The translations under genes and the position numbers were made by a program. This document shows, piece by piece, positions 53,566 to 62,771 of a DNA stretch of 64,000 nt. Position 1 is the first letter of the stretch. The number at the start of each line of letters is the position of its first letter. Origin of the DNA: Deferribacteraceae bacterium UBA6799 (GTDB lineage Bacteria; Chrysiogenota; Deferribacteres; Deferribacterales; Geovibrionaceae); the NCBI GenBank assembly GCA_002452335.1, contig DKFJ01000005.1, positions 1 to 64,000 of the forward strand. The letters run 5' to 3'. The notes under the pieces are model-generated. The model ran no database searches. It was not told the DNA's origin and saw nothing but the letters and a program-made list of their open reading frames with translations.

Positions 53566-54396
53566 ATGCCCGAAAAATTCTTCTTAATGACCGCCCACCA
53601 CAAGAAAGACGACTATATTGATATCTCTAAGAAATACTTTGACCCTATACAGGTGGGCGGAGCACTCACCGACACCGATCTGGGCATTGTCACCGATGCC
53701 TCCGGCGAGAATATCTCCGCCAAAAACAGATCTTACTGCGAGCTGACAGCCTATTACTGGGCGTGGAAGAACTGTGACGCTGAATATATAGGCTTGATGC
53801 ATTATCGCCGAATATTCACCGTTAAGCCATTCCTGAAACAGCGTATATCGAACACCATCTCCTTTCTGTCCCGTGTGATCAGATACGGCATAAAAGGAGG
53901 CGGAGCGGAGCTGTGCCTCAGCAGACGCATCAAGGCGAAACAATCCGATGCGGAGGAGCTGTCTGCCGGACTTAAGGCGTTCATCATGGGCGCTGATTTC
54001 GATATGATCCTTCCTAAAAAGCAGTACTATCACCATGTCACTATGGAAGAAAACTACTGTATGGTACACAACAGAGAAGATTTTGATATCATGAAGAAAG
54101 CTGTTTCCGGAATGTATCCGGATATGACGGCGGCTATGGGAAAATGCGTCCGCTCAAACAGCTTCTATTCATATAACATGATGATAATGAAGAAAGATCT
54201 TTATCAGAAATACTGTGAAATGCTTTTTAGCGTGCTGGCGGATGTTGAAAGCAGAATTAACATATCCGACCGTTCGGACTATCAGAAGCGGGTGTTCGGC
54301 TTCTTAAGTGAAAGGATGCTGAATTTCTTCGTTCAGCACATGAAAGACACGCAAAACATCAAGATAATAGAGCTGGACGCAGTATTTCTTAAATAA
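53566..54396 (+). CDS. DUF4422-type glycosyltransferase
   Basis: A 276-residue protein of the DUF4422 family, found in capsule and O-antigen clusters. The family's core NRSYCELTAYYWAWKN...YIGLMHYRRIF is clear at about 53-80. Following glf, it is a good candidate to transfer galactofuranose, but this is inference from position. It ends 3 nt before the convergent acyltransferase gene. Confidence 0.85.
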   Translation: MPEKFFLMTAHHKKDDYIDISKKYFDPIQVGGALTDTDLGIVTDASGENISAKNRSYCELTAYYWAWKNCDAEYIGLMHYRRIFTVKPFLKQRISNTISFLSRVIRYGIKGGGAELCLSRRIKAKQSDAEELSAGLKAFIMGADFDMILPKKQYYHHVTMEENYCMVHNREDFDIMKKAVSGMYPDMTAAMGKCVRSNSFYSYNMMIMKKDLYQKYCEMLFSVLADVESRINISDRSDYQKRVFGFLSERMLNFFVQHMKDTQNIKIIELDAVFLK

Positions 54397-54399
54397 CAG

Positions 54400-56364
54400 C
54401 TACTGTACTGCCGAAATATTCCCGCTTATTAACCCGTAAAAATCCATCTCTTTTCCCAGCCATGCAGATCCGTCAACGGATAAATGCCCGTTGTCTCTGT
54501 AAATATATGTAGATCCGACGTGTGATTCACATTTCCCGTTTGGGCAGATTCCATCGCTTAATAAAACAACTCTGTGCGTTTTTCCTATCTCTGTAAGCAT
54601 GTTACTGACATTCTGATAGCTTACGCTTGTATCACTATAGTTAAAACTGCATTCATCCAGACTGCCCCCCAGAAACTCATGTCTGAGCAGACAATGACCT
54701 ATATCGTTCCCGTTAAAAGGCGTAGGAGAAATGAATACAGGCTGAACACCAATACTTTCAAGATAATCCATGGTCTCGACCAGCTTCTCCCTCAGCTTCT
54801 CATAACTTGCCCCACTGACCGTGTCTCCGCTTAATGTCTGATTGCCGTCTCCGACATACTGAAACAGGATAGAAGACATCACAACATATTTAACGCTTTT
54901 ATTTTCCCTGAGCCAGCGGAGAACATCATCATTGAACTCAATACATTTCTTTGCCATATCCAGTCCGTAGGAGGCATTCAATGGTGAAAAGTTTATAAAA
55001 GGACCGCATTGAGATTTTGTCATCTGTATCAGCCGCACGTCACTCTTTGAGCTGATAATACCCTTGACCAGATGCATGGCGTATGAATCTCCCCATACAA
55101 GAATCTCAGGGTTGTCCGCTGTTCTGCATTCAGGGTCGGTGGTAAATTTCCAGTCGCATATTTTATTAAGTCCGTGATTCACTCTTATTTTATCCGCGAT
55201 AACGCCGTATTCTTCGCCTGATGATGTTTTGCGTTTTACAAAGCCGTCATTGATATGCCCTGCGGCGCCCCATGAAAAAAGAAGGACTGAACCCACAACA
55301 GCAAAGCTGAAGATGAATTTTCGGCTGAATACTTTTTTGTTTCTGAATGGGGTTTCAATGTACTTCCAGCTTATAAAAGCAAGCAGAAGGGAGAGTCCTG
55401 ACAAAAACAGCAGGAGCCTGACAGAAGGTTCTTCAAGAGAACCGTGTCTGGCAAAAACAAAAAGCGGCTGATGCCAGAGATAAGCGCTGTAGCTTATCAG
55501 TCCGACCCCGACTACAGGTCTGAGTGAGAGTATCCTGCCCATAAGACTTGCTGGGGAAGCGAAGGCTATCAGAAAAGCTGTCCCCAGTGTCGGTATTAAG
55601 GCGTAAACACTGGGAAACGGCGTATTGTGGTCGAACGTAAACATAGCGAAAAAGATCATCAAAAGACCCACGAACCCCATCACTTCACTCAGGATTCTTT
55701 TTGACCTGATTTTATTGATCTGTTCCGGCTTGTAGATAAAAACAAAAGCTGTCAGCGCCCCTATGGTAAGCTCCCAGAATCTTGCGGGAAGCAGAAAAAA
55801 TGTGGACGAGGGTCATTTAACCGAACCAACCTGAGCCAGACTCAGGCTGACAAAAGCCACAATCATAAGGAATCCGAAAATCCATCTTTTCCGTAATTTA
55901 TATAAAAGCATCAATATGAGAGGGAATATAACATAATACTGTTCCTCCACCGCCAGACTCCATGTATGAAGAAGCGGTTTCAGATCAGCCCCGGTAGCAA
56001 AATAGCCGCTCTCTCTCCAAAACAGAATATTGGAAGAAAAAGTGGCAACAGCCGACAGACTGTCGGAAAACTCTTTGTAATAGTTCGGCATCAGCCAAAT
56101 CCAGGCAAAAGGAAGACAGCAGAGAATAACAAAAAACAGAACAGGCAGGATACGTCTGGCTCGCCTTTCATAGAAATTGACGATGGAGAATTTACCGGAA
56201 TCCATATCATTGAGAATGATCGTTGTTATCAGATATCCACTGATTACGAAAAAAATATCCACGCCAATAAAACCGCCGGAAAATGATTTAAAACCGGCAT
56301 GATAAAGTATAACTGGAATTACAGCTACTGCTCTGAGTCCGTCTATTTCGCTTCTATATTTCAT
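54400..56364 (-). pseudogene. OafA-type acyltransferase with in-frame TGA (SGNH-fused)
   Basis: Reading from 56364 down to 54400 gives one continuous acyltransferase sequence interrupted by a single TGA at 55813-55815 on the minus strand. No frameshift is needed: the same frame continues after the TGA with PSSTFFLLPARFWELTIGAL, a signature of this family. The N-terminal part has the active-site segment EIDGLRAVAVIPVILYHAG and FFVISGYLI in a polytopic acyltransferase-3 domain. The C-terminal SGNH domain carries VWGDSYAMH and a late DNGHLSVDG. The intact protein would be about 654 residues and acetylate a surface polysaccharide. The stop may be a nonsense mutation, a sequencing error or a phase-type switch. 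Confidence 0.82.
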
Positions 56365-56411
56365 AATCACCATCTTTTTGCCGTATTACACAACAAATTT
56401 GCATGTCAAAT

Positions 56412-57479
56412 TTATCTGCCTGAATAGTTCCTGTCAATCCAGTTTCTATACTCGCCGCTTTTTACATGAGAGATCCATTCAGGATTGGAGAGATACCATT
56501 TTACGGTAAGAAGAAGCCCCTCGTCGAATGTGACGGACTGTTTCCAGCCGAGCTCGTTCTTTATTTTATCGCATTTGATGGCATATCTTCTATCGTGTCC
56601 GGGGCGGTCTTTCACATAGGTTATCAGTTTTTTGAAGTAGTCTTTGTCCCTGCCTGTCAGGTTAGCGGTTATCTCGCACATTCTGTTTACCAGGCTGATG
56701 TTCGTCCACTCGTTCTCCCCGCCTATGTTGTATGTTTTGCCTATTCTGCCGCTCAAAACTATTTTCCATATTCCTGAGCAGTGGTCTGTAACGAAAAGCC
56801 AGTCACGGATGTTCATTCCGTCACCGTAAACGGGCAGAGGCTTTTCATCCAGCATATTGAGCAGCATCACGGGGATAAGCTTTTCCGGGAACTGATACTG
56901 ACCGTAATTGTTTGTGCAGTTAGACATGGTTATGTTCATGCCGTATGTATGGTGGTATGCGTTTACTATATGGTCTGATGAAGCCTTAGACGCTGAGTAG
57001 GGGCTTCTGGGATCATAGGGGGTGGTTTCATAAAAATATCCTGTCTCACCCAGAGAACCGAACACCTCGTCTGTGCTGACATGATGAAACAGAGTGTTCT
57101 CTCTGCCCTGCCAGTGCTGTCTACAAGCCTCCAGCAGGTTGAATGTGCCGACAATGTTGGTCTGGATAAAGTCAGCCGGACCGTGTATGGATCTGTCCAC
57201 ATGGGATTCGGCGGCAAAATGGATTACGCAGTCGGCATCATATCTTTCGATACAGTCCTTTACAGCGTTCATATCGCATATATCTATCTTCTCGAAGAAA
57301 TATCTGTCTTTGTACTTTTCTGCTATGTCGCTGAGGCTTTCAAGGTTTCCGGCATATGTCAGTTTGTCCAGATTTATAACATTACCGGAATATCCGGCGG
57401 CGTCCAGTATATATCTGATAAAGTTGGACCCGATAAATCCGGCTCCGCCTGTGACTATTATATTATTGAATTTTCTCAT
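56412..57479 (-). CDS. rfbB: dTDP-glucose 4,6-dehydratase
   Basis: A 355-residue SDR dehydratase making dTDP-4-keto-6-deoxyglucose. It has TGGAGFIGSNFIRYI at the N-terminus, the active-site TDEVFG and YSASKASSDH. It is the last of four dTDP-L-rhamnose genes in this run; its ATG overlaps rfbD's stop by 4 nt. Confidence 0.95.
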   Translation of the reverse strand: MRKFNNIIVTGGAGFIGSNFIRYILDAAGYSGNVINLDKLTYAGNLESLSDIAEKYKDRYFFEKIDICDMNAVKDCIERYDADCVIHFAAESHVDRSIHGPADFIQTNIVGTFNLLEACRQHWQGRENTLFHHVSTDEVFGSLGETGYFYETTPYDPRSPYSASKASSDHIVNAYHHTYGMNITMSNCTNNYGQYQFPEKLIPVMLLNMLDEKPLPVYGDGMNIRDWLFVTDHCSGIWKIVLSGRIGKTYNIGGENEWTNISLVNRMCEITANLTGRDKDYFKKLITYVKDRPGHDRRYAIKCDKIKNELGWKQSVTFDEGLLLTVKWYLSNPEWISHVKSGEYRNWIDRNYSGR

Positions 57480-58336
57480 ATCTGTGTCTCTTCAAAGTAT
57501 TCAGCCAGGTTATCATCCCATTGATTAATATTAAACCCCAGATTTCTCACTTTTTCTTTAAAAAAGACAGAATTCTTCGGTCTTTTCGCCGGAGTCGGAT
57601 ACATATCGGTGCTTATGGGGGCGATATCCACATTTCTGCTGATAAGTCCGAGCTTTCGTCCGTGCTCATATATCTTAACCGCAAAATCATACCATGTGAT
57701 GACCCCGTCATCGCTGTAATGATATGTACCGTATGAGGTGTTTCCTGAATTAATGAGTTTCAGAATATTTGCTGTCAGAACAGCGGCGTATGTGGGGGAG
57801 CCTGTCTGATCGTTCACAACCCCCACCCTGTCTCTCTCATTCATGAGCCGGAGCATTGTTTTTACAAAGTTATTTCCGTGAATGCCGTACAGCCAGCTTA
57901 TACGGAATATAAAGTGCTTACATCCGCTATTTCTGACCGCCTCTTCTCCGGCAAGTTTTGTGCGTCCGTAGGCAGACAGAGGATTTGTTTCGTCTGTCTC
58001 TTTATACGGTTCTTCAGATGTGCCGTCAAAGACGTAATCTGTGGAGAAGTGTATCAGCACAGCATCCAGTTCTTTAGCCGCTTCAGCCAGATTTTCAACA
58101 CCACAGGCGTTTACCTTCATGGCTGTGTCCTCATCAGACTCAGCCCTGTCAACCGCCGTATATGCGACAGCGTTTATTATGTGAGTGATTTTTTTGTTTT
58201 TTACAAATGCGGATACAGAATCAGAACTTGTTATATCGACATCTATATCAGTGCCGATGAACTCCATTCCGGAAGCATCCATAGCTTTCGCTATCTGTGT
58301 TCCCAGCATACCTCTGCACCCAGCAAGCCATATCAT
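57476..58336 (-). CDS. rfbD: dTDP-4-dehydrorhamnose reductase
   Basis: A 286-residue SDR reductase catalysing the last step to dTDP-L-rhamnose. The cofactor loop is AGCRGMLGTQ, the catalytic YxxxK lies in SAYGRTKLAGE, and STDYVFDG is typical. It is directly coupled to rfbC (1 nt overlap) and rfbB (4 nt overlap). Confidence 0.95.
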   Translation of the reverse strand: MIWLAGCRGMLGTQIAKAMDASGMEFIGTDIDVDITSSDSVSAFVKNKKITHIINAVAYTAVDRAESDEDTAMKVNACGVENLAEAAKELDAVLIHFSTDYVFDGTSEEPYKETDETNPLSAYGRTKLAGEEAVRNSGCKHFIFRISWLYGIHGNNFVKTMLRLMNERDRVGVVNDQTGSPTYAAVLTANILKLINSGNTSYGTYHYSDDGVITWYDFAVKIYEHGRKLGLISRNVDIAPISTDMYPTPAKRPKNSVFFKEKVRNLGFNINQWDDNLAEYFEETQI

Positions 58337-58884
58337 CAGAATATCTCCGCATCTTTCAGCAGAGGCAGACTCATGTCTTTATCCGATACGATAACATCAT
58401 CCGCCTGCCAACTGATGCCTACAGCCGGATCGTTCCATATGATCCCTCTCTCGCACCGGGGGGAATATTCTCCACCCTTCACCTTATACACTATTTCGGC
58501 TGTGTCGCTGAGAACGATAAAACCATGCGCAAAGCCTTCAGGGATATACATCATTTTCCTGTTATCGGAAGAAAGACAAGCCCCTGTCCATTTTCCGAAG
58601 GTGGGTGAACCTTTTCTGATATCCACAGCCACGTCAAAGATCTCGCCGTCTATACATCTCACCAGCTTAGCCTGTGCCTGAGGCGGAAGCTGATAGTGCA
58701 GACCGCGCAAAACTCCTTTTACAGATTTAGAGTGATTATCCTGAATAAATTCTCCGGTTATTCCCGCTTTCTCAAAATCTGATCTCTTATATGTTTCCAT
58801 AAAGAAGCCGCGGTTATCCGGAAACACTGTGGGTTCTATCAATATTATATCGCTGATCTCAAGAGGGGTGAATTCAAAAGGCAT
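58336..58884 (-). CDS. rfbC: dTDP-4-dehydrorhamnose 3,5-epimerase
   Basis: A 182-residue cupin-fold epimerase. The catalytic His lies in LRGLHYQLPPQAQ, and the conserved IPEGFAHGF segment follows. It works between RfbB and RfbD. Its stop overlaps the rfbD ATG by 1 nt, and it starts 3 nt after rfbA. Confidence 0.95.
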   Translation of the reverse strand: MPFEFTPLEISDIILIEPTVFPDNRGFFMETYKRSDFEKAGITGEFIQDNHSKSVKGVLRGLHYQLPPQAQAKLVRCIDGEIFDVAVDIRKGSPTFGKWTGACLSSDNRKMMYIPEGFAHGFIVLSDTAEIVYKVKGGEYSPRCERGIIWNDPAVGISWQADDVIVSDKDMSLPLLKDAEIF

Positions 58885-58887
58885 ATA

Positions 58888-59769
58888 TCAACTTTCCTGG
58901 GTTATAATTTTTTGCAGATAGTCACCGTATTCATTCTTAAGCATCGGTTCCGCCAGTTTCAGAAGCTGTTTTTCGTCTATCCAGCCGCTGCGGTAGGCTA
59001 TCTCCTCTATACAGGCTATCTTGATCCCCTGTCTTTTCTGTATAACATGAATGAATTCGGAAGCCTCCAGAAGACTTTCATGTGTGCCTGTATCCAGCCA
59101 TGCGAATCCTCTGTTCATTATCTCGATCGTCAAACGCCCCATATCCAGATAAGAGTTATTGACCGAAGTAATCTCCAGCTCGCCTCTGGCGGAAGGTTTT
59201 GTCTCTTTCGCTATTTTCGTTACCTGATTGTCATAAAAATATATTCCGGTGACAGCATAGTTTGATTTCGGCTGCTCCGGTTTTTCCTCTATGGACGTTA
59301 CATTGCCGTCATTATCAAAGCCGGCGACTCCGTACCTCTCAGGATCGTTGACATAGTACCCGAATACCACGCCTCCGCCATCCTTCTCCACCTTCTCCAC
59401 AGATGTGCGGAGCAGTCCGGTGAGCCCTGTCCCATAGAACAGGTTGTCACCCAGAACCATACATACGGACCCGTCACCTATAAAATCCTCGCCGATAATA
59501 AAAGCCTCCGCCAGACCGTTCGGTTTCTCCTGAACAGCATAGCTGATCGACATGCCCAGCTGGCTTCCTGTGCCGAATAGATTTTCGAACCTGTCTATAT
59601 CCTGAGGCGTGCTTATAATCAGCACATCTCTGATACCCGCCAGCATCAGAACAGACATGGGATAATAGATCATGGGCTTGTCATATATAGGAATAAGCTG
59701 TTTGCATACGGACACGGTGCTCGGATATAATCTGGTGCCGGATCCCCCGGCGAGAATAATTCCTTTCAT
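58888..59769 (-). CDS. rfbA: Glucose-1-phosphate thymidylyltransferase
   Basis: A 293-residue nucleotidyltransferase making dTDP-glucose, the entry to dTDP-L-rhamnose. The signature GGSGTRLYPSTVSVCKQLIP is at the N-terminus, and GDNLFYG further on. The usual order differs (A first, then C, D, B here), but all four genes are present and tightly spaced. Confidence 0.96.
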   Translation of the reverse strand: MKGIILAGGSGTRLYPSTVSVCKQLIPIYDKPMIYYPMSVLMLAGIRDVLIISTPQDIDRFENLFGTGSQLGMSISYAVQEKPNGLAEAFIIGEDFIGDGSVCMVLGDNLFYGTGLTGLLRTSVEKVEKDGGGVVFGYYVNDPERYGVAGFDNDGNVTSIEEKPEQPKSNYAVTGIYFYDNQVTKIAKETKPSARGELEITSVNNSYLDMGRLTIEIMNRGFAWLDTGTHESLLEASEFIHVIQKRQGIKIACIEEIAYRSGWIDEKQLLKLAEPMLKNEYGDYLQKIITQES

Positions 59770-60683
59770 CAGAACTCCATTTGCAATTCATCTAACATCC
59801 ATTTTACAGTATCATGAATGTTGATGGAATCAAAATCCCCGATATATTTTTTTAGAAGCGAATTGTCTCCTATCAGCCTGTGTATCTCATGTTTTCTGAG
59901 ATATTTCGGGTTAACTCTCACTTCCAGTTTGTGTCCGGAAAGCTCCTCCGCATAACTCAGTATCTTATTAATGGAATATCCTCTGTTGCTGCATATGTTT
60001 ATTATTGTGGATTCCGCGTCCGACTCCAGAAGCCTGCGGTAGACCTCCACAATAAACCTGACATCTGAAAAATCCCTTATGACGGATGTATTTCCGAGTT
60101 CTATATATTCCGCCCTCTCGTTATAATGCTTAACTATCTTAGGTATGACAAAATCATCACTCTGACCGGGACCGGTATAGTTAAACGGTCTGACTATTAT
60201 GATAGGGATATCACCGAAAAACTGCTTAACGGCGTTTTCCATCGCTGCCTTGCTGGCGCCGTAATGGTTTACCGGAGTCATTGGCATGGACTCATTCACG
60301 ATATCCGTGTTGGGCGCTCCATATACCAGCCCGGTGCTGGACACAATCAGCTTGCGCAGCTTCGGCACAGCTTCTTTACACGCCTCTATCAGGTTTATCA
60401 CACCCATCATATTGATTTCATATAGAACTGAAACATCGTTGAAAGGGACATATGATATGCCCGCTAAATTGATTATATAATCCGGACTAACTGCCCGGAG
60501 ACATTTTATGAGCGATTCTTTATCTCTTATGTCGCATTCATAGTACATAGAGTTGTCTTTTTTAGTAATCCCGAGACCAAAAACAGTATACCCGCAGCTC
60601 TCCATCTCGTTCTTAAGATATACCCCGGTAAAACTGTCTATCCCTGTTATAAGAATCTTTTTAGAATGAACGGTCATGTTCAT
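59769..60683 (-). CDS. rmd: GDP-4-dehydro-6-deoxymannose reductase-type SDR
   Basis: A 304-residue extended SDR. It has a GIDSFTGVYL N-terminal cofactor loop, the YxxxK in NHYGASKAAME, and RPFNYTGPGQ, the last very characteristic of RMD-type reductases that make GDP-D-rhamnose from the GMD product. It overlaps gmd by 23 nt. GDP-fucose synthase is an alternative, but the GPGQ segment favours Rmd. Confidence 0.82.
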   Translation of the reverse strand: MNMTVHSKKILITGIDSFTGVYLKNEMESCGYTVFGLGITKKDNSMYYECDIRDKESLIKCLRAVSPDYIINLAGISYVPFNDVSVLYEINMMGVINLIEACKEAVPKLRKLIVSSTGLVYGAPNTDIVNESMPMTPVNHYGASKAAMENAVKQFFGDIPIIIVRPFNYTGPGQSDDFVIPKIVKHYNERAEYIELGNTSVIRDFSDVRFIVEVYRRLLESDAESTIINICSNRGYSINKILSYAEELSGHKLEVRVNPKYLRKHEIHRLIGDNSLLKKYIGDFDSINIHDTVKWMLDELQMEF

Positions 60684-61695
60684 TTCTCTTGATATCTGTT
60701 TCCACCATCAGCTTACAGAGATCTTCCAGAGAAATCTGAGACTCCCATTTCAGCATATTTCTTGCTTTTGCGGGATCGCCGACAAGAAGATCAACTTCCG
60801 CCGGTCGGTAATTCTTGGTATCAACAGTGATAACAACCTCACCTGTTCTGTCATCGATACCCTGTTCTTCTTCGGCTTTTCCTTTCCAGACGATATCTAT
60901 TCCGGCATATTTAAAAGCCAGAGTAGCGAAATAACGTACTGTTTCTGTTCTGCCTGTCGCCAGAACAAATGTGTCGGGTTCATCTGACTTCAGCATCAGA
61001 TACATTCCTCTCACATATTCTTTTGCGTATCCCCAGTCACGCTTAGCGTCCAGATTTCCCAGCTCGAACTTTTTCAGCTTGCCCAGCTTTATCTTAGCCA
61101 CAGAATCCGTGATCTTTCTGGTTACGAATTCTCTGCTTCTTAATGGGGATTCATGGTTAAACAGAATACCGCTGGTGGCGAATATTCCGTATGATTCTCT
61201 ATAGTTCACTGTGGCCCAGTGGGCGTACAGTTTTGATATTCCGTAAGGGCTTCTGGGATAGAAAGGAGTCATCTCGTTCTGAGGAATCTCCACTACTTTG
61301 CCGAACATCTCGGAGGTGGATGCCTGATAAAACTTTATATCTTTATTAATGATTCTGATCGCTTCCAGCAGGTGCAGAGTCCCTTTCGCTGTGATCTCCA
61401 GCGTGGTCAGGGGCTGGTGAAAAGACGCACTGACAAAGCTCTGCGCGGCAAGGTTATATATCTCGTCAGGCTCAATATCTTTGATAAGCTGGATAGTATT
61501 AGCGAAATCTGTGAGGTCATACTCCACCAGACTCAGATTAGGATGGTTTCTGATGCCTAATTCCTCTATCCGCCAGAAATTGATGGAAGCGGATCTGCGG
61601 TATGTCCCGAAAACCTCATAACCCTCGTTTAACAAAAGCTCCGAAAGATAGGCACCGTCCTGTCCGGTAATTCCAGTTACAATAGCTTTTTTCAC
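60661..61695 (-). CDS. gmd: GDP-mannose 4,6-dehydratase
   Basis: A 344-residue SDR dehydratase making GDP-4-keto-6-deoxymannose. TGITGQDGAYLSELLL is diagnostic, along with ASTSEMFGKV and YPRSPYGISKLYAHW. It uses a GTG start with AGGA 8 nt upstream. First gene of a run through rmd and the rfb genes. Confidence 0.95.
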   Translation of the reverse strand: MKKAIVTGITGQDGAYLSELLLNEGYEVFGTYRRSASINFWRIEELGIRNHPNLSLVEYDLTDFANTIQLIKDIEPDEIYNLAAQSFVSASFHQPLTTLEITAKGTLHLLEAIRIINKDIKFYQASTSEMFGKVVEIPQNEMTPFYPRSPYGISKLYAHWATVNYRESYGIFATSGILFNHESPLRSREFVTRKITDSVAKIKLGKLKKFELGNLDAKRDWGYAKEYVRGMYLMLKSDEPDTFVLATGRTETVRYFATLAFKYAGIDIVWKGKAEEEQGIDDRTGEVVITVDTKNYRPAEVDLLVGDPAKARNMLKWESQISLEDLCKLMVETDIKRNEHDRSF

Positions 61696-61793
61696 TATAT
61701 ATTCCTCAATATAAAGAATGCTCAGACCTTCATATAAATATACTTAAGCACTGACTCCGTCAACAGAATCATTCAGATACGGATATGTCAGAC

Positions 61794-62771
61794 TTACAGC
61801 TTTTTTTCCCATTCCAGAGCGGTGCGGCAGATAAATTCTATATCGTTGTACTTTGGGGTCCATTTCATTTTTTCTTTTATTCTGGAACAGTCAGAAACAA
61901 GTATTGCCGGGTCGCCTGCTCTTCTGTCCGCCATCTCAACCGCAAAATCAACTTTGCTGACAGATGCCACCGTGCGGAGTATCTCATTGACACTGTAACC
62001 GTTTCCATATCCGCAGTTAAAGCAGTCGCTGGGATTATTATCCAGATACCCCAGAGCGTCCAGATGTGCCTGAGCCAGATCTTCCACATGTATGTAGTCT
62101 CTAACGCAAGTACCGTCCGGCGTGGGATAGTCTGTGCCGAAGACAGATATTTTGTCTCTCTTGCCCAAAGCCGCCTGCACGGCTACTTTTATAAGATGGG
62201 TGGCGTTTCTGGTAGACTGACCTATGAGCCCGTCATGGTCTGAACCCGCCACGTTAAAATATCTCAGTATGACGTATTTAAAATCAGGGAATGCCTTAGC
62301 CGTGTCTCTGATTATCTGCTCGCTCATCAGCTTGCTCCAGCCATATGGGTTGATCGGCTGCGTAGGTGATGTCTCCGTAACAGGCATCTCGCTCGCATCA
62401 GGCTCTCCGTAGACAGCGGCGGTAGAAGAAAATATAAACTTCTTAACACCGTATTTAACGCATGTGGACAGCAGCTTAGCTGTGTTCATCGTATTGTTCA
62501 GATAGTATTTATGAGGGTCGGTGACGCTCTCCGGAACCACTAGACTCGCCGCCAGATGTATCACGGCATCAAATCTGTTCTCAGAGAATATTTTATCTAT
62601 CGCCGCCGTATTATTCAGATCTTCCTGAATAAAACTTCCGTAGAGAACCGAATCCCTGAAGCCTGTCACCAGATTATCAAGAATGGTTATCTGAGCGTCT
62701 GTCTTCTCTCCGAGAAGTTTCACTATATGACTGCCGATATATCCGGCGCCGCCTGTTACTAATATTTTCAT
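61794..62771 (-). CDS. galE: UDP-glucose 4-epimerase
   Basis: A 325-residue SDR epimerase that interconverts UDP-glucose and UDP-galactose, supplying the substrate for UDP-galactofuranose. It has TGGAGYIGSHIVKLL, SSTAAVYG and the catalytic NPYGWSKLMSE. Its ATG overlaps the stop of the upstream glycosyltransferase by 4 nt. Confidence 0.93.
   Translation of the reverse strand: MKILVTGGAGYIGSHIVKLLGEKTDAQITILDNLVTGFRDSVLYGSFIQEDLNNTAAIDKIFSENRFDAVIHLAASLVVPESVTDPHKYYLNNTMNTAKLLSTCVKYGVKKFIFSSTAAVYGEPDASEMPVTETSPTQPINPYGWSKLMSEQIIRDTAKAFPDFKYVILRYFNVAGSDHDGLIGQSTRNATHLIKVAVQAALGKRDKISVFGTDYPTPDGTCVRDYIHVEDLAQAHLDALGYLDNNPSDCFNCGYGNGYSVNEILRTVASVSKVDFAVEMADRRAGDPAILVSDCSRIKEKMKWTPKYNDIEFICRTALEWEKKL

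Noticed and set aside
55684..55815. Frameshift between the two acyltransferase halves
   Set aside because: Both halves lie in the same frame, and the intervening codons after the TGA read as family sequence, so a single stop codon explains it.
55813..55815. TGA as selenocysteine codon
   Set aside because: No Cys or Sec is expected at this place in the acyltransferase family, and no clear stem-loop of the SECIS type is seen right after it.
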